From: Chalara sp. BL73
Taxonomy: Eukaryota; Ascomycota; Leotiomycetes; Helotiales
Length of the DNA: 64,000 nucleotides
Direction of reading: 5' to 3'
Assembly (NCBI GenBank): GCA_918026815.1
Contig: CAKJVC010000088.1
Span: 124,001-188,000 of the forward strand
The position numbers and the translations under genes were made by a program. The notes under the pieces were generated by a model, which did not search any database, was not told the origin of the DNA, and worked only from the letters and a program-made list of their open reading frames with translations. This document shows positions 1 through 11,345 of this stretch, piece after piece. The first letter of the stretch is position 1. The number at the start of each line of letters is the position of its first letter.

Positions 1-788
1 CCGTTAGTATCTCCTCTGATAACACTCAATTGAATGAACATACGTCCTGGGTATATGAAATATACGTAATCAGTGCCGGGAAGGCAACCATATACGCGAA
101 TGTAATGCGTGCCGTCCGTCCAGTCCACCTAAAGTACTTGTGTCGATTGACATATACAGCTACAGGCTTGTCAGAACTAATTGCTCGGTGCAAGCTGGGA
201 ATTTCGGCGTGACGAACCGTTGAATTTGGCGAACGCGGGGTCCTGTTTGAGGGCTGGGAGGTGAATTAGCATGCAGGATTGGGATTCGATAATACAAGAA
301 CCTCACGTAGATTGTGGTGGCCCGCCATTGTGATGTGTTCTGGCTATTGCCGTGGATTTCTTGTGGTGAGAAGCTGTTCAACTGAAGATCGACGATTATG
401 ATGTTGAAGATTCCGGATGAAAATTCCACCGATCCGGGCATACCTTGGACCTCAGCTTCTTACGGCTCCAACCCCAATACAACTGTAGGGTCACAACTCG
501 AGATATTTTCTACCAAAATCCTTACGAAGTGAAGGGCCGGATCTGCTAGGTGGAAATTTAGGTAATTTCTGAAGCATGATGCTTGGTGCAGAGCTCAGTA
601 TTGATGGCCTTCCGAGTGGAGAATGTGCCTGTGAAGCCTCGGCAGGCCTTGATTCAAAGCGCTATGAAACTACCTAGCAGTTATCTCCTCTGTTGTGCGT
701 CGCCTTTTCACTTACATCCTCTCATATTCATGTATTTTATCATCTGTCATACCATTCAGAATAATTAACTTAATTACCTCTGCCCAAT
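1..788. other. 5' flank, no gene recognised
   Basis: Only short overlapping open frames without protein-like composition or recognisable motifs are present. The last 100 to 200 bases should contain the promoter and leader of the glutathione transferase that starts at 789. I see no RNA gene or repeat here. Confidence 0.4.
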
Positions 789-1802
789 ATGGCCTCCGTT
801 GCAGCTGAACAGCCCAAAATAAAGCTCTATTGGTACGTCATCCTTGGTTCATACAGAACAATGATAGACTGGCATATCTTTTTCCCCTCGAGTCGTGTGA
901 GCCCTTATAGAGATCCAATATATGTAGCAAGTTTCGATGAGAAAAATTCCATTGGACATAAATATAATAAGCATTACAGTGTTAACCTTGGTTAACCCGA
1001 AATAATAGGCTTGAGCAATCCCGCTCCCAACGAATTCTTTGGCTGCTCGAGGAGTTAAAGCTCCCATATGAGCTCGAGATCTTTCACCGAAACAAGGAGA
1101 CCAAGCTCGCTCCTCCCGAGCTCAAGAAGGTTCATGCTTTGGGGAAATCTCCTGTGATCACAGTCACGCCTCCTGGTTCAACCGAATCCGTGACCATAGC
1201 CGAAAGTGCTTTCATCATTGAATATCTCCTGGAGCACTTCGCAAACGGGAGCACTTTATCTCCTACAAGATACCGTCCTGGTCAAGAAGGCAAGGTGGGC
1301 GGCGAAACGGAGGAATATCTACGGTTCAGATATTACATGCATTATGCTGAAGGAAGCCTCATGACTCCGCTCTTGGTTAGCCTGGTTGCTCACTGTAAGT
1401 TGCATGAAACACCACCGATCATGTCTATTTGACTGAATTCCCTCAGCAATCAAAACCTCATCGGTCCCCTTCTTCATCAAGCCTATCACCGGCGGCGTTG
1501 CGTCCAAGATCCAGACCAATTTCTTAGACCCTGCCTTCAAGACCCATTTTACGTTCCTCGAATCCCAGCTCGCCACATCTCCAGAGAACGGTCAGTATCT
1601 CTGTGGCCCAAGACTCACGGGTGCGGATATCCTCATGAGCTTTCCCCTTATCGCGGCCAAAGGTCGCGCCGGCTTGACGGAAGAGAAGTATCCTAAGCTC
1701 TGGGCTTACGCTGCAAGGCTCGAAGAAGAAGAGGGTTATAAGAGAGCTGCGCAGAAGATTGTTGAGATTGATGGGAAATTTGAGGCTTCATTCAAGATGT
1801 AG
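789..1802 (+). CDS. Gtt1-like glutathione S-transferase
   Basis: Predicted 261-residue cytosolic or ER-associated glutathione transferase, conjugating glutathione to electrophiles or reducing peroxides. Exons are 789-832, 1009-1394 and 1447-1802; both introns are GT-AG and restore one frame. The joined N-terminal fold reads LYWLEQSRSQRILWLLEEL, matching the thioredoxin-like domain of yeast Gtt1. The APPELKKVHALGKSPVI segment and the AESAFIIEYL glutathione-contact segment (Glu-Ser pair) follow at residues 50-85. The helical C-terminal domain fills exons 2 and 3, with the N-capping-like LTGADILMSFPLI near residue 205. Length fits the family. The ATG at 789 gives a short hydrophilic start with no signal peptide. 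Family assignment is firm; the substrate cannot be read from sequence. Confidence 0.9.
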
Positions 1803-4800
1803 TTATTGGAATGGTTTAAACATATGACGCCGCTATTACCTTGGTATCAAAATCGGCTAATAGTGCAATAAATGTACATTTCAGTACGAAGTTGCTTAGT
1901 TGTTCTCTGCATTCCTGGATCGCAATGTGCTACGCCAAATGACTCGTTGACCGAGGATCAGAAACTCGGAATTTAAGACAAAGTAATAAAGTAGCTAGCA
2001 AATATCATCCTACGGCATTTTGCAGTTCATGAAAAAGCTGAAACATGGAGAGTCCTTAGTTCACAGGTCAAAGTAGGCTCTCTTCGAAAGCACTAAGTTA
2101 CAAACTATAAGATGATTTGAGAAGGTGTTGAGTGGTCGACTCCTTCCTGCTTATTAAAATTGCCATTGGTAATCGAGCATGCTGTTCCGATTGATTGTTT
2201 GCCGGATACACAAGTTGAGGCGGGCACCTGCTACAAAAAAAGCTAGGGTAATGAGATGTTATCAAGCTGGGATTGGGATTTGGTGACGGATAATATTTAG
2301 ATTTTCTCTACCTCCTGTGTATCAGCCTCGAGTGAATAGTACCTAAAGTTTTCAGAATGAGGTGCTTCAAACCTCTTACAGATTGGCAAGCAGGTATGGT
2401 AAGAGGGCAAGACTCTAGATGTGTCTTCCGAGCCTTGTCTTTGGACTTGCACTGAGGTAGCAAAGTAGAGTACAGAGGCTCGTCTATTGAGGCTTTTATT
2501 TTGAAAACAAATGCAAGTTTAGATCTGAAGTTAATATATCAAGCTACAAGGTGTCATTGTTTCATTTATTGTTGTCACTTTGGGGTCAGCAGTGTGCTAG
2601 ATCGAGATTTGTGTGCGCCAATTTCATCAACACCCACAAGACATAATTGACAGGACGCGGCAAATATGAAGGACAGCCTCAACAGGAATGAGGTGCATTA
2701 ATTGACAGGGACAACCAAAAGAGGAATGAGACAACAAGTCTGCTTCGAACGAGGCGTTGGAAGACAATAACCCATAGTCAATGTACTGTAGAAGAAAAGC
2801 ATATGCAAACGAGCTTGATCGAAGTAGATGCGGTAGCTCCTTCCCTGCAATCATGTTCATAGGCCATTGTTCTTGCCGTTTTCAGCAAGTGTAGGTCGAG
2901 ACGGATAACAGTGTCTTCGAGCTTGCTGTATGTGTAAAAGTCACAAACCAATGAGTCAGCTCCAGGCAAACCTGAACGCTCATGGTTTCTTAGTTCGGGA
3001 CACGCTCTCGGCCAATCCCAACTTCGTACCAGTATAGCACATCTGTTTGAGTCAATGACTGCAAGGAAGTCTTTCGTTGGGTCTGCTTGGTAAATGGATG
3101 AGCCAGCACAATACTGGTGTGGGATGAGTCTTTATCTTAGGATTGCTCTCTCGCCACATGCTTAAGGTTATCCGTGGTATTAGACTGTTAGTAGCAGCTT
3201 CAACCGACAATAGTTCCTCCATAGAAGTAACATGAATGCTAGAGTCTTTTTAGAGCAATGTTGTCCGTGGCGCGAAAGTACTGCCCAAGGCAGCGCTTCG
3301 TCGCATTGTGACAGTATATTTGAGATACTTGTATTGTGTTTATCTTCCTGACCGTTGCGAATGGAACTCTATGAGCGACTCAGAGAATCAGAATGGCTGG
3401 AAAGGCGTCGTATGCCGGCTGGCGAGTCGGAAATGTGGCTATTCGGATGGATTCAAAGGGTTCGGTGTTGAAGCTTTACCTGCGATGAGATGTTGTTTGT
3501 TGGTGGTGCCCACTGCTTGTCTAAGCCTGAAGCCATAATGCTCTCTTCGGTCGCATGACCTAATGACGGTCATACCAAAGGTCAAAATTCGATGAGATCT
3601 ACTAGTGACAACTTAACAGTCTTTGTAAAGGAGTAGGAGTGGCCGTCGGACCAGCTGTATCGGACACCAAGTGGACCCGCCATCATTAGCTTTGACTTGC
3701 TCTTTAAGTGCGCAATTACACAACGGCCTTGATGCGACGGGGTATATAATTAACCTTTCAAGCGGGTACCAAGGAGCGCCTGTCGAACACTATTGATCAC
3801 TGAAAATAAATTCATGAACAACGATGAACGAGAGTGTTGGCATAGAGTCACAAAGAAGATGCAAATATTGTACTTCAGCCAACAGTAAACAAGCAAATTC
3901 TTTCAGGCCTTCGGAGCCGCCATCTTTGCCAGAGACGGGCGACAGGAAGAGATTGGTTTGCCTCCCTTTAAACGTCAATGCTGCATTAAACCAATAGCAA
4001 GCATCGGTCCCTAACGGAGATTGGAGACTTTGAGTCAGTTGTTCTCGATCAGCGGTTCGCACCCTTTAAAAGGGTTCAAATCCACCAGTTTCAAACTTAT
4101 GGCATCATAGGCCAAGGGGGTTTGTCTTTTCATTTCTTTACCGAAATATGATTCCTTCTATCCTGGGATCTTCGGGTGTAATTGTGATAGTCGGGCAGAA
4201 AGGCAGAAAGCGGACTGCTCACCCTGCGGTTGACAGCCGTAGGATGAGCGCCTCGGTGACATCTGCTTCGATATTTTTATCGTTCTGAGAGAAAAGGTTA
4301 CAATTATGGGCTGCTTACCACGTAAGCTGTAGCATGTCCTGTACAACCCCATTGAATCAATTTTTGGATTTGGATATGGTTTCAATAATAATGATGGGTA
4401 ATAAGAATAAATAGCGCAGCATAATATCTTCCCCTCCTTTTCGGTGAAATCTTCCCAGATCGCCCCTTGGGTGGTGATGTTGGTGGTGGTTGTGGTGGAC
4501 ACGCCAACGTTTGCGGCTAAAATAAGCCTCAGGGGTGCAATGGATATGAGTGGTGGGGGGGGGAACAGGAGTCAGGCTGGTGGTGACGGTTCCTGCATAA
4601 GCGAACCGAATTAGCCCCTGCGGCACTGGAGAGGGACTTATTTGGCGGCGCTCTTTCGGGGGTTCTTAGGATGCCCATCTTAAAGTAACAAGCACTTCTA
4701 TGCCCGTCAATAGGTGGGATGGTTCCACAGTTAATCAACTTGAGGGGCTGCGGCTAGCCTGTTCGTGGAAGGTTCTCCCTCTTTTACTCCAGTGTGCCTC

Positions 4801-5209
4801 CCCCCCTGAAGATTACCTCTACTGTGCAGTACTGTCTGTACTGTACCGCTAGGGGACTGGCTGCTAAGGATGCATAGATCCCAGTGGATGGGCCTTCCTG
4901 GAGATGAGGAGTTGGCCCGCCGGTGCTCTCTGCACCAGATTACTGGCTATATCGATTGTTGCTGTGGGCATGGGCAGATCTTCCCTGCTGTTGGTCTGGT
5001 GGTTTAATCTCCCAGAACACTTATAGCGAAGTGTCGCCCTCCATCAGGGCTTCTTTTCTCTTCAGCCCAACAGCCCATCTTCACTGTTACTATACATTAA
5101 TTTTGACTTCGGTCGTCCATTCTTTTACAGAAACCCACTACTTTACACCGCTCTACAGCACCATCCCAATCACCTCCCAACACCAAAACAACCAAGCAGA
5201 TCTTTCAAG
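1803..5209. other. 3.4-kb intergenic region with possible gene relics
   Basis: No gene can be supported. On the minus strand around 2630-3130 several frames look protein-like in turn (for example QTDVLYWYEVGIG near 3000-3060 and TYSKLEDTVIRLDLHLLKT near 2880-2950). They switch frame and are interrupted by stops, as in a decayed gene, and I recognise no family. The last 250 bases (about 4950-5209) are CT-rich, as expected for the promoter and leader of the strongly codon-biased gene at 5210. Confidence 0.4.
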
Positions 5210-5858
5210 ATGCAATTCTCCGTTGTTACCGTTGCCCTCTTCGCTGGCGCCGCTATGGCTGTCAAGCAATCCACTATCTACCAGACTGAGGAGATCACCA
5301 TCACCAGCTGTGCTCCAACTGGTAAATTCACTGATATGCCACGAGCCAGAATATTAGCTAACGTGAGAAAAAGTCACCAACTGCCCTGCCGCCAGCACTG
5401 TCGTCAGCCTGACCAGCTACCCAGTTGTCAGCCCAACTGAGACCCCAGCTGGTCCACCATACCCAGTCTACACTCCATCCCCATCCTCGCACGCCAATGT
5501 CTCCGTGCCAGTCTACGTCCCATCATCCACCGCTGAGGGAGTAAAGACCACCCCCGTTCCAGTCTACCCAACTGGAACACCAGCCGCCCCACCCTCATAC
5601 TCTTTGAGCACCATCGAGATCTCCACCTGCGTGCCAACCGTGATCTACTCTACTGTCACCCTCTACCCAACCACCAGCTCAGTTCCAACCTATGCTCCAG
5701 CGCCATCTTCTACCGGCACCATCGTTGTCCCAGGAAACGTCACCTACCCAACCGTGCCAGCAACCCCAAGCACCAGCGAGTTCCCAGGTGCCGCCAGCAA
5801 TATCAAGGGCTCCTTCGCCGTCGCTGCTGTCGCCGGTCTCGCCGCCTTCTTCCTATAA
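5210..5858 (+). CDS. GPI-anchored Ser/Thr/Pro-rich cell-wall protein
   Basis: Predicted 198-residue secreted wall protein. Exons are 5210-5321 and 5374-5858 across a 52-base GT-AG intron. The N-terminus MQFSVVTVALFAGAAMA is a clear signal peptide. The middle is rich in Ser, Thr, Pro and Tyr with YP and VP motifs, so heavy O-mannosylation is likely. It has three cysteines, in ITSC, VTNC and STCVPT. The C-terminus has a small-residue patch (GAASN) and then a hydrophobic tail ending AGLAAFFL, a typical GPI-attachment signal. Codons end mostly in C (GTC, ACC, GCC, TAC), far more than in neighbouring genes, which with the CT-rich leader suggests high expression. It has no catalytic domain, so a structural or adhesive wall role is inferred. 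Confidence 0.85.
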
Positions 5859-7962
5859 GTCATTTACCTCATCTAGATGCCTCTTGTAGGCTATGGCTTT
5901 TACGACATTTAAAAGAAGGGGATTGGAGCGCTTTTGCTTAGATACCTAGAGTTCTCGCATTTGTGGGTTCTGCTATATACATGTAATTTCAATAATTCTG
6001 GGCATGGTCTTGCTGGCTTTGGTATGCATCATCCGGGGTTGGAGTCAATTTATTTTCGGGCTTGCATTTTTTGGTATCCAAAAAGGGTGTATGTTTTCGA
6101 TCTTCCAATACCGGGATGGTGTAGCTTAGCATGAAAGCGTCTATCGAATTCAATTTCTGATAAACATTTACCTAACCTTTCTTTTTCTGACCATTTTTGT
6201 TGCGTCTTATCTTCTCCAAGTGTGACTTCGAATTCTCATTAGTTGCGAAGTCGACCGTGATTCGATTGCGAGAGGGAAATTAATGCTGTTTCAAAACAGC
6301 GGAAGATTCGGACAATTGTTGAAACTGGAAGCGATAACTTCTCTAGTTTGGCGCGTGGTTATCATGCAACCTGCGGCTGGGAGATTACCTGTTCTGCAGA
6401 TCTTTCTGAGCATATCGGTGACTGAACATCAGATGGGCACGAGGGATAAGCCTGAAACTGTGAAACGAGCTTTCATCAGAAGGTGCAAGAGTTGGAGGCT
6501 GTGTTAATAAACGGGATTCCACATGCTGAGATGTTCATTAAAGATCGAGGTGGGACCTGGTCAAGGTATTTTAGATTCGTGTGAGTGCTTCAGATTAGAT
6601 TTCCTGGACTAGCTCGCAGAGTTTGACCTGACTGTTCTCAGTGAGCATTGAGCGCATTCAGCATCGCACAATTTGATTAGCTTAGTAGAACTGACCAAAC
6701 ACTCATTCCCTGACGACTGCTAACTTTTGGATCTTTATTCACAAACCCTGTGGACGATAGATTAGCAAGCATGGTCCGAATCTCATAATCGTTGTACTCG
6801 CTCGCGTCTAGAGAAGATATGCTGCCTTTTGTGATTGATACTTTCCGAAAACATGAAATTAGATGAAATGTACAGACCAGTCTCCAAGCTGGCGGAGCAT
6901 TAAGATAACCGCTCATTCTAAGCGTATTAGATGCATTATAAGCAGTAGGATCTAAGCAATGCGACTGGTATATGTCCAAAGCCCCTCAATTCATATTGAC
7001 GCTCAGCAAAAGCTATAATCTTGATATTCACAAGACACGCCGACAGCAACACTGACCTCTAGTGGCGGTTTAACCAATAGTTATGGCGTCTGCTTTTTTG
7101 GCTCTGAGAACAAGAGACACTGCCGTTTTGAATGAATTTGGTATTAAAATGGCCAACGAAACAATCTCTATGCAGTGAAAAATGCCACTCCGCAGGTGAA
7201 TAGCAACAGCGGCACATCAACATTGTCCAAAGGAAAGGCGGGTTCAGCATTTTCCAGAAACGACGCCAAAACTTTAAACTTCAAAAAGTTTTGATGCTTT
7301 ACAGATATATTTGGATGTATTCCGGCTTCTCTTGGCGAATACCCAGAATACAGGACCTGTTGTGCACTGCACAGGGGGGTTTCCGCTTTCAACCCTGTCA
7401 GCCACGCCTCGATTTTCTAATTTGGTAGCACCAACACTGCTGGGGACCAATGGCATTGTTGCTAAGTATAAACTGTCTATTTGTACAATACACACACAGC
7501 AAGCTGTGAACCAAAGATATCGCTGTACAATTGTTTATTTTGGCTTCTTAGTTTGGTTGCATTTCCAATGGCACGCCATATATACAGTAATGGTATGCGC
7601 GATTCCGAAAAATCCGCGTAATCCACATGCCCACGTCTTTTATTGATGTCATTTCAGCCTCGGTGCTGACATCTAGAGCTCCGTTTTAGTAAATTCTTCC
7701 ACCAAGCCTTCCAACTTGTCGCTGGTTCCAGAACCGCGAGCCCACCAAATCTTACAATATGTCGATACATAGGCATGCTAATTGGTTCACTGGCCATAAT
7801 CCGGTCAATCCGTCTTTCTTTTCGTCCGAACGCGATAATTTCCGCCACATCCGTAACCAGTCCCTCGACCCAACTCAGCCTCATATTCCTTTACCTCGCC
7901 GTAAACAAGGGTACCCAATTTCCATACATAAGCTCTACGTCTCATCGCGTGTGTGATGAATC
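5859..7962. other. Intergenic region, no gene supported
   Basis: Several 60-110 codon open frames exist on both strands. The most protein-like is on the minus strand at 6677-6980 (SASEYNDYEIR-type text), but it lacks an ATG and is not recognisable. It could be a relic. The interval includes the 3' UTR of the GPI protein gene and the promoter of the LCAT-like gene. Confidence 0.35.
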
Positions 7963-10674
7963 ATGACATGCGAGGGGAATAGAGACCATGTCATTCATAA
8001 TAGGATACAGTCAGGCGTGAGGGACTCTCTATCTAACAGCCCAATGGCACTCTTTACTCCTATGCCTCCAGCGGAGGGGTCAGCGACCACGGAAGCTGAT
8101 GATGTATACCCTTCCACCTTTGAGCCTCTGAGCGCAATGTCTACCTTTACCGACGAGGATGCGGAGTTGTTGATTGGACCTTCCATGAGTCGGGCAGCTA
8201 GTAGGCTCAAGTCACCCAGGACTCCTGCTGCCGAAAAACAAATTGCGTTGGAGGAAGCTATAGGATTTTTCGAGACTGATCCAGAGACGCCGCCGGCAGA
8301 TGAAGATGGTCCAGAACGGGAGATGAGCTTCAAGAAGACCGAAATTTCAACAAATTTCGTAGCAGAGAGTTTGCGTCAGGCGGATGCCGGTGGTTTTTCT
8401 TTAGGCAATCTTCCACCAAAATCGGAAACGGCAACAACTTCTAATCTCCCAATAACACCCTGGCATGCTGGTCCAAAGCCTCTAACAGCGCCAGCGGAGG
8501 GGTCTAAATCATCACTGCAGGCCGTTTTTGCGACTACCAGAGAACGCAAAAGGACATTATCTGGAGGGGCAGATGCGTTGAGGAAATTACTGCCAAAGAA
8601 CTTACCATCAATGGCACAAGTGGGAAACTATTTCACAACCGGCACATCAGGTTATATCCAGAAGGGGAAAGATTCAGGTTCCGCAAGTCCACAAAGGGAC
8701 TCTGATCAAGGGGTTTCTACTCTATCACCGACCTCACCAACATATAAAGAAGTAGCTCAGCCTCACCCGCCTCGCTTCCAATCTACTACTCCTCCTCCTC
8801 GCTATGAATTGGGGAAACCACGGTCTGTCCTGCGTGTGAATTCTGATGATTCCGTGCTTTACCACACGTTATCCAAAGCGTCCTCGCTTGGAGATGATTC
8901 TATGTTCGAGAACCAGCGTGTACAAGTGAATTCGAGAACCAAGGCAATACGAGATTCATTCCAGGATCGCTCTTCGTTCAGAATGCCAAATATGCCCAGT
9001 CTCCCCAGTCTGCCAAATTTCAACTTCAACATGAATTTCTTGAACAATGAAAGTACCACCATCAAGCCAAAATCAGAAGTAGGAACCGTGGATAAATTGA
9101 CAAGCACTACCAGGAAACGGACAGTATCACTTTCGAATCCCGTGGTGGCACCTAGTATCATTGGAGCAGCTTTATTGAGCCCAAAGACCGTTTCCGGCAA
9201 CACTATACCACCGGAAAGCCCTACGAAATTTTTAGATCGAGCTATCGAAGATCTTACTGGTGATGTTGTGATTATGGGCGGATACCGAGGCTCCGTCCTC
9301 CGGTCGAAAAAGACAGGTCGTCAAGTCTGGGCACCTGTCAAAATCGGTCTGAATATTCGAAAAGTGGACTTAGAAGTTGGGTTACAGCCTGAGGATGAAG
9401 AGCGAATGGAGGAAACGATATATCCTTCTGGCATGTTGAAAAATATTGGGCCTGTAGATATATCAAGGAGGCTCTTCAAGCGATTAAATGCGACAGAAAA
9501 TGCGCGTACTGGGAAGCTTAGGATCTGGGACTATGGATACGACTGGCGATTAAGCCCGCATTTGCTGAGCAGAAAACTTACTAAATTTCTTGAACAGCTA
9601 CCTTCTAACCGAGCATCCGGCAATGAAAAGGGAGCAATTGTCATTGCCCATAGTCTTGGTGGTCTAATTACTAGACATGTGGTCAATGCTCGACCTGAGT
9701 TATTCTCCGGGGTGATTTATGCAGGCGTTCCGCAGTCTTGTGTGAATATTCTTGGTCCATTGAGAAATGGCGATGCAGTGCTATTAAGTTCAAGGATTCT
9801 GACCGCTCAGGTCAACTTCACACTACGAACGAGTTTCGTGCTGCTCCCAGAAGATGGCGCATGTTTCGTGGATATTAACACGAAGGAGAAATACCCTGTC
9901 GATTTTTTTGACATTGAAGACTGGATCAAATATCGGCTCTCACCGTGTACAGACCCGCCTCTTCCGCCATATTCGCAACGCAGCAGACTCGTTGGTAGTC
10001 TACTCAATCTCAATCTCTCTGGAAGCGTGCTCAACCTTTCCAAATCTGGCAAGAAATCCACTGGCTCCATCACCCCTCCACACACAGACTCAAATACCAG
10101 CAGTGATGCGGGCAGAGAAGCCTATCATCACACCCCGAAAACCACGCGAGCCGCAAACGTGATGCGTGACGTAGAGCACGGCAAAGATCGTACTTTGGCA
10201 CCACAGATAGGCAATTCAAACCCAGTGAATATTGGCCAAGGTACAAACAGTTCCGTCTCAACGGCCGTCACCATCCCACGCGACAAGGCTATTGCCTACC
10301 TGCGACGCACACTCGTCGAGACCAAGCAGTTCAAGCAAGAGCTTCGTTTCCGGCCCGAGCATTCAGAGACAAATAAATACCCACCCTTCGCTTTCATATA
10401 CGGTAAAAGCATACCGACTTGCTGTGGTGCGAAGGTCGATGGTTTGGAGAGCATTCCATGCTCAGATGTGTATGATAATCTTGCCTTCGCGGCAGGCGAT
10501 GGGGTTTGTCTTGCAAAAGAGGCGATGCTTCCGCCGGGATACCAGGCTGCGAACGGAGGACGTATTAGGAGTGAGAGAGGACATGTTACTTTATTGGGCG
10601 ATTTGAATGCGGTTGGAAGAGCATTGGAAGCGGTAACTAAAGGTAGGGCAAAAGGAATTGGGCTGGGTAAATAG
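7963..10674 (+). CDS. LCAT-like lipase/acyltransferase, alpha/beta-hydrolase
   Basis: Intronless 903-codon frame. About the first 420 residues are Ser/Pro-rich and probably disordered. The hydrolase domain starts near residue 425 (VVIMGGYRGSVLRS). The nucleophile elbow is AHSLGG (Ser564). GDGVCLAKEAM supplies a candidate Asp (about 846) and RGHVTLLGD a candidate His (about 874), completing an LCAT/PLA2G15-type triad with the WDYGYDWRLSP segment typical of lecithin:cholesterol acyltransferase relatives. A variable Ser-rich insertion lies between residues 680 and 780. There is no signal peptide or obvious membrane segment, so an intracellular lipase or phospholipase is more likely than a secreted enzyme. 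An internal ATG at 8044 (MALFTPMPPAEG) is an equally plausible start. Substrate unknown. Confidence 0.85.
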   Translation: MTCEGNRDHVIHNRIQSGVRDSLSNSPMALFTPMPPAEGSATTEADDVYPSTFEPLSAMSTFTDEDAELLIGPSMSRAASRLKSPRTPAAEKQIALEEAIGFFETDPETPPADEDGPEREMSFKKTEISTNFVAESLRQADAGGFSLGNLPPKSETATTSNLPITPWHAGPKPLTAPAEGSKSSLQAVFATTRERKRTLSGGADALRKLLPKNLPSMAQVGNYFTTGTSGYIQKGKDSGSASPQRDSDQGVSTLSPTSPTYKEVAQPHPPRFQSTTPPPRYELGKPRSVLRVNSDDSVLYHTLSKASSLGDDSMFENQRVQVNSRTKAIRDSFQDRSSFRMPNMPSLPSLPNFNFNMNFLNNESTTIKPKSEVGTVDKLTSTTRKRTVSLSNPVVAPSIIGAALLSPKTVSGNTIPPESPTKFLDRAIEDLTGDVVIMGGYRGSVLRSKKTGRQVWAPVKIGLNIRKVDLEVGLQPEDEERMEETIYPSGMLKNIGPVDISRRLFKRLNATENARTGKLRIWDYGYDWRLSPHLLSRKLTKFLEQLPSNRASGNEKGAIVIAHSLGGLITRHVVNARPELFSGVIYAGVPQSCVNILGPLRNGDAVLLSSRILTAQVNFTLRTSFVLLPEDGACFVDINTKEKYPVDFFDIEDWIKYRLSPCTDPPLPPYSQRSRLVGSLLNLNLSGSVLNLSKSGKKSTGSITPPHTDSNTSSDAGREAYHHTPKTTRAANVMRDVEHGKDRTLAPQIGNSNPVNIGQGTNSSVSTAVTIPRDKAIAYLRRTLVETKQFKQELRFRPEHSETNKYPPFAFIYGKSIPTCCGAKVDGLESIPCSDVYDNLAFAAGDGVCLAKEAMLPPGYQAANGGRIRSERGHVTLLGDLNAVGRALEAVTKGRAKGIGLGK

Positions 10675-10937
10675 GAATGGAAAAAACATGTGGATTATGA
10701 CTTTATGGGTGGCTTTGTCAAACTTTTAGCGATGATACCACGGGCAGAATGCCTGGAGTGAACGAAGAACAATATTTTACCACCTTTGAACATAATGCAC
10801 TCCTCTGTGTTTATCGGACATGGCCATGCAGGAAATGGCACTCTTGTTTCCATCACTTCCATAAAACACTCCCATCATTTAGAAAGTTCAGCCCCATCAT
10901 CAAACCACCCTTTCCACCTCTCATACTCCTCAGCCCT

Positions 10938-11345
10938 TCAAGTACCCCTGGAAGTCTCCCACCCAGCCCAACTTTCCAGCAGTGCAGCCCATTGTCTCTC
11001 CCTCTCCTCATACTCTAGCATAACCAATGCCACAAAAGCAGGGCTGATCTGTCTGAACGCCCCATACTCCGTTTCGCTAACAACATCATCAGGCTTGGAT
11101 GACAAAGGCGCGTCCTTTGCCTCATCTTTCCAACGAGCAAGCGCTTACCTGGACGCAAGCACATGGTTGTAGGAAATTCGACGATAAGGTTTCCCTGCCT
11201 GTCAGCCACCGGTATGGTCATGATATCTGGGTCGGCTCTGCGTTGGGCATTGGGTTTAAGGGCGTTGTTTGGTTGATTGTGAGGAAGACGGAGGCACTGC
11301 AGGCCTTTCAAGGCATTCAATGTCTGGGATTCAGTGATACATTTT
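10938..11345 (-). pseudogene. Unrecognised gene remnant with a probable frameshift
   Basis: Two adjacent minus-strand frames look strongly coding. One (about 11345-11140) contains MTIPVADRQGNLIVEFPTT. The other (about 11135 to the TGA at 10938) contains VSETEYGAFRQISPAFVAL and then ERERQWAALLESWAGWE. They meet at about 11135, where the first would need a one-base shift to continue into the second. No intron of credible length joins them. No ATG-led 5' part is evident. It could be a decayed gene, a sequencing indel in a real gene, or two exons of a model I cannot complete. I do not recognise the family. Confidence 0.45.

Noticed and set aside
4051..4085. GGTTCAAAT sequence resembling a tRNA T arm
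   Set aside because: The flanking bases do not pair and no acceptor or anticodon arm can be drawn.
8859..9203. Minus-strand open frame inside the LCAT-like gene
   Set aside because: Antisense to a long frame with clear hydrolase motifs; no independent protein features.
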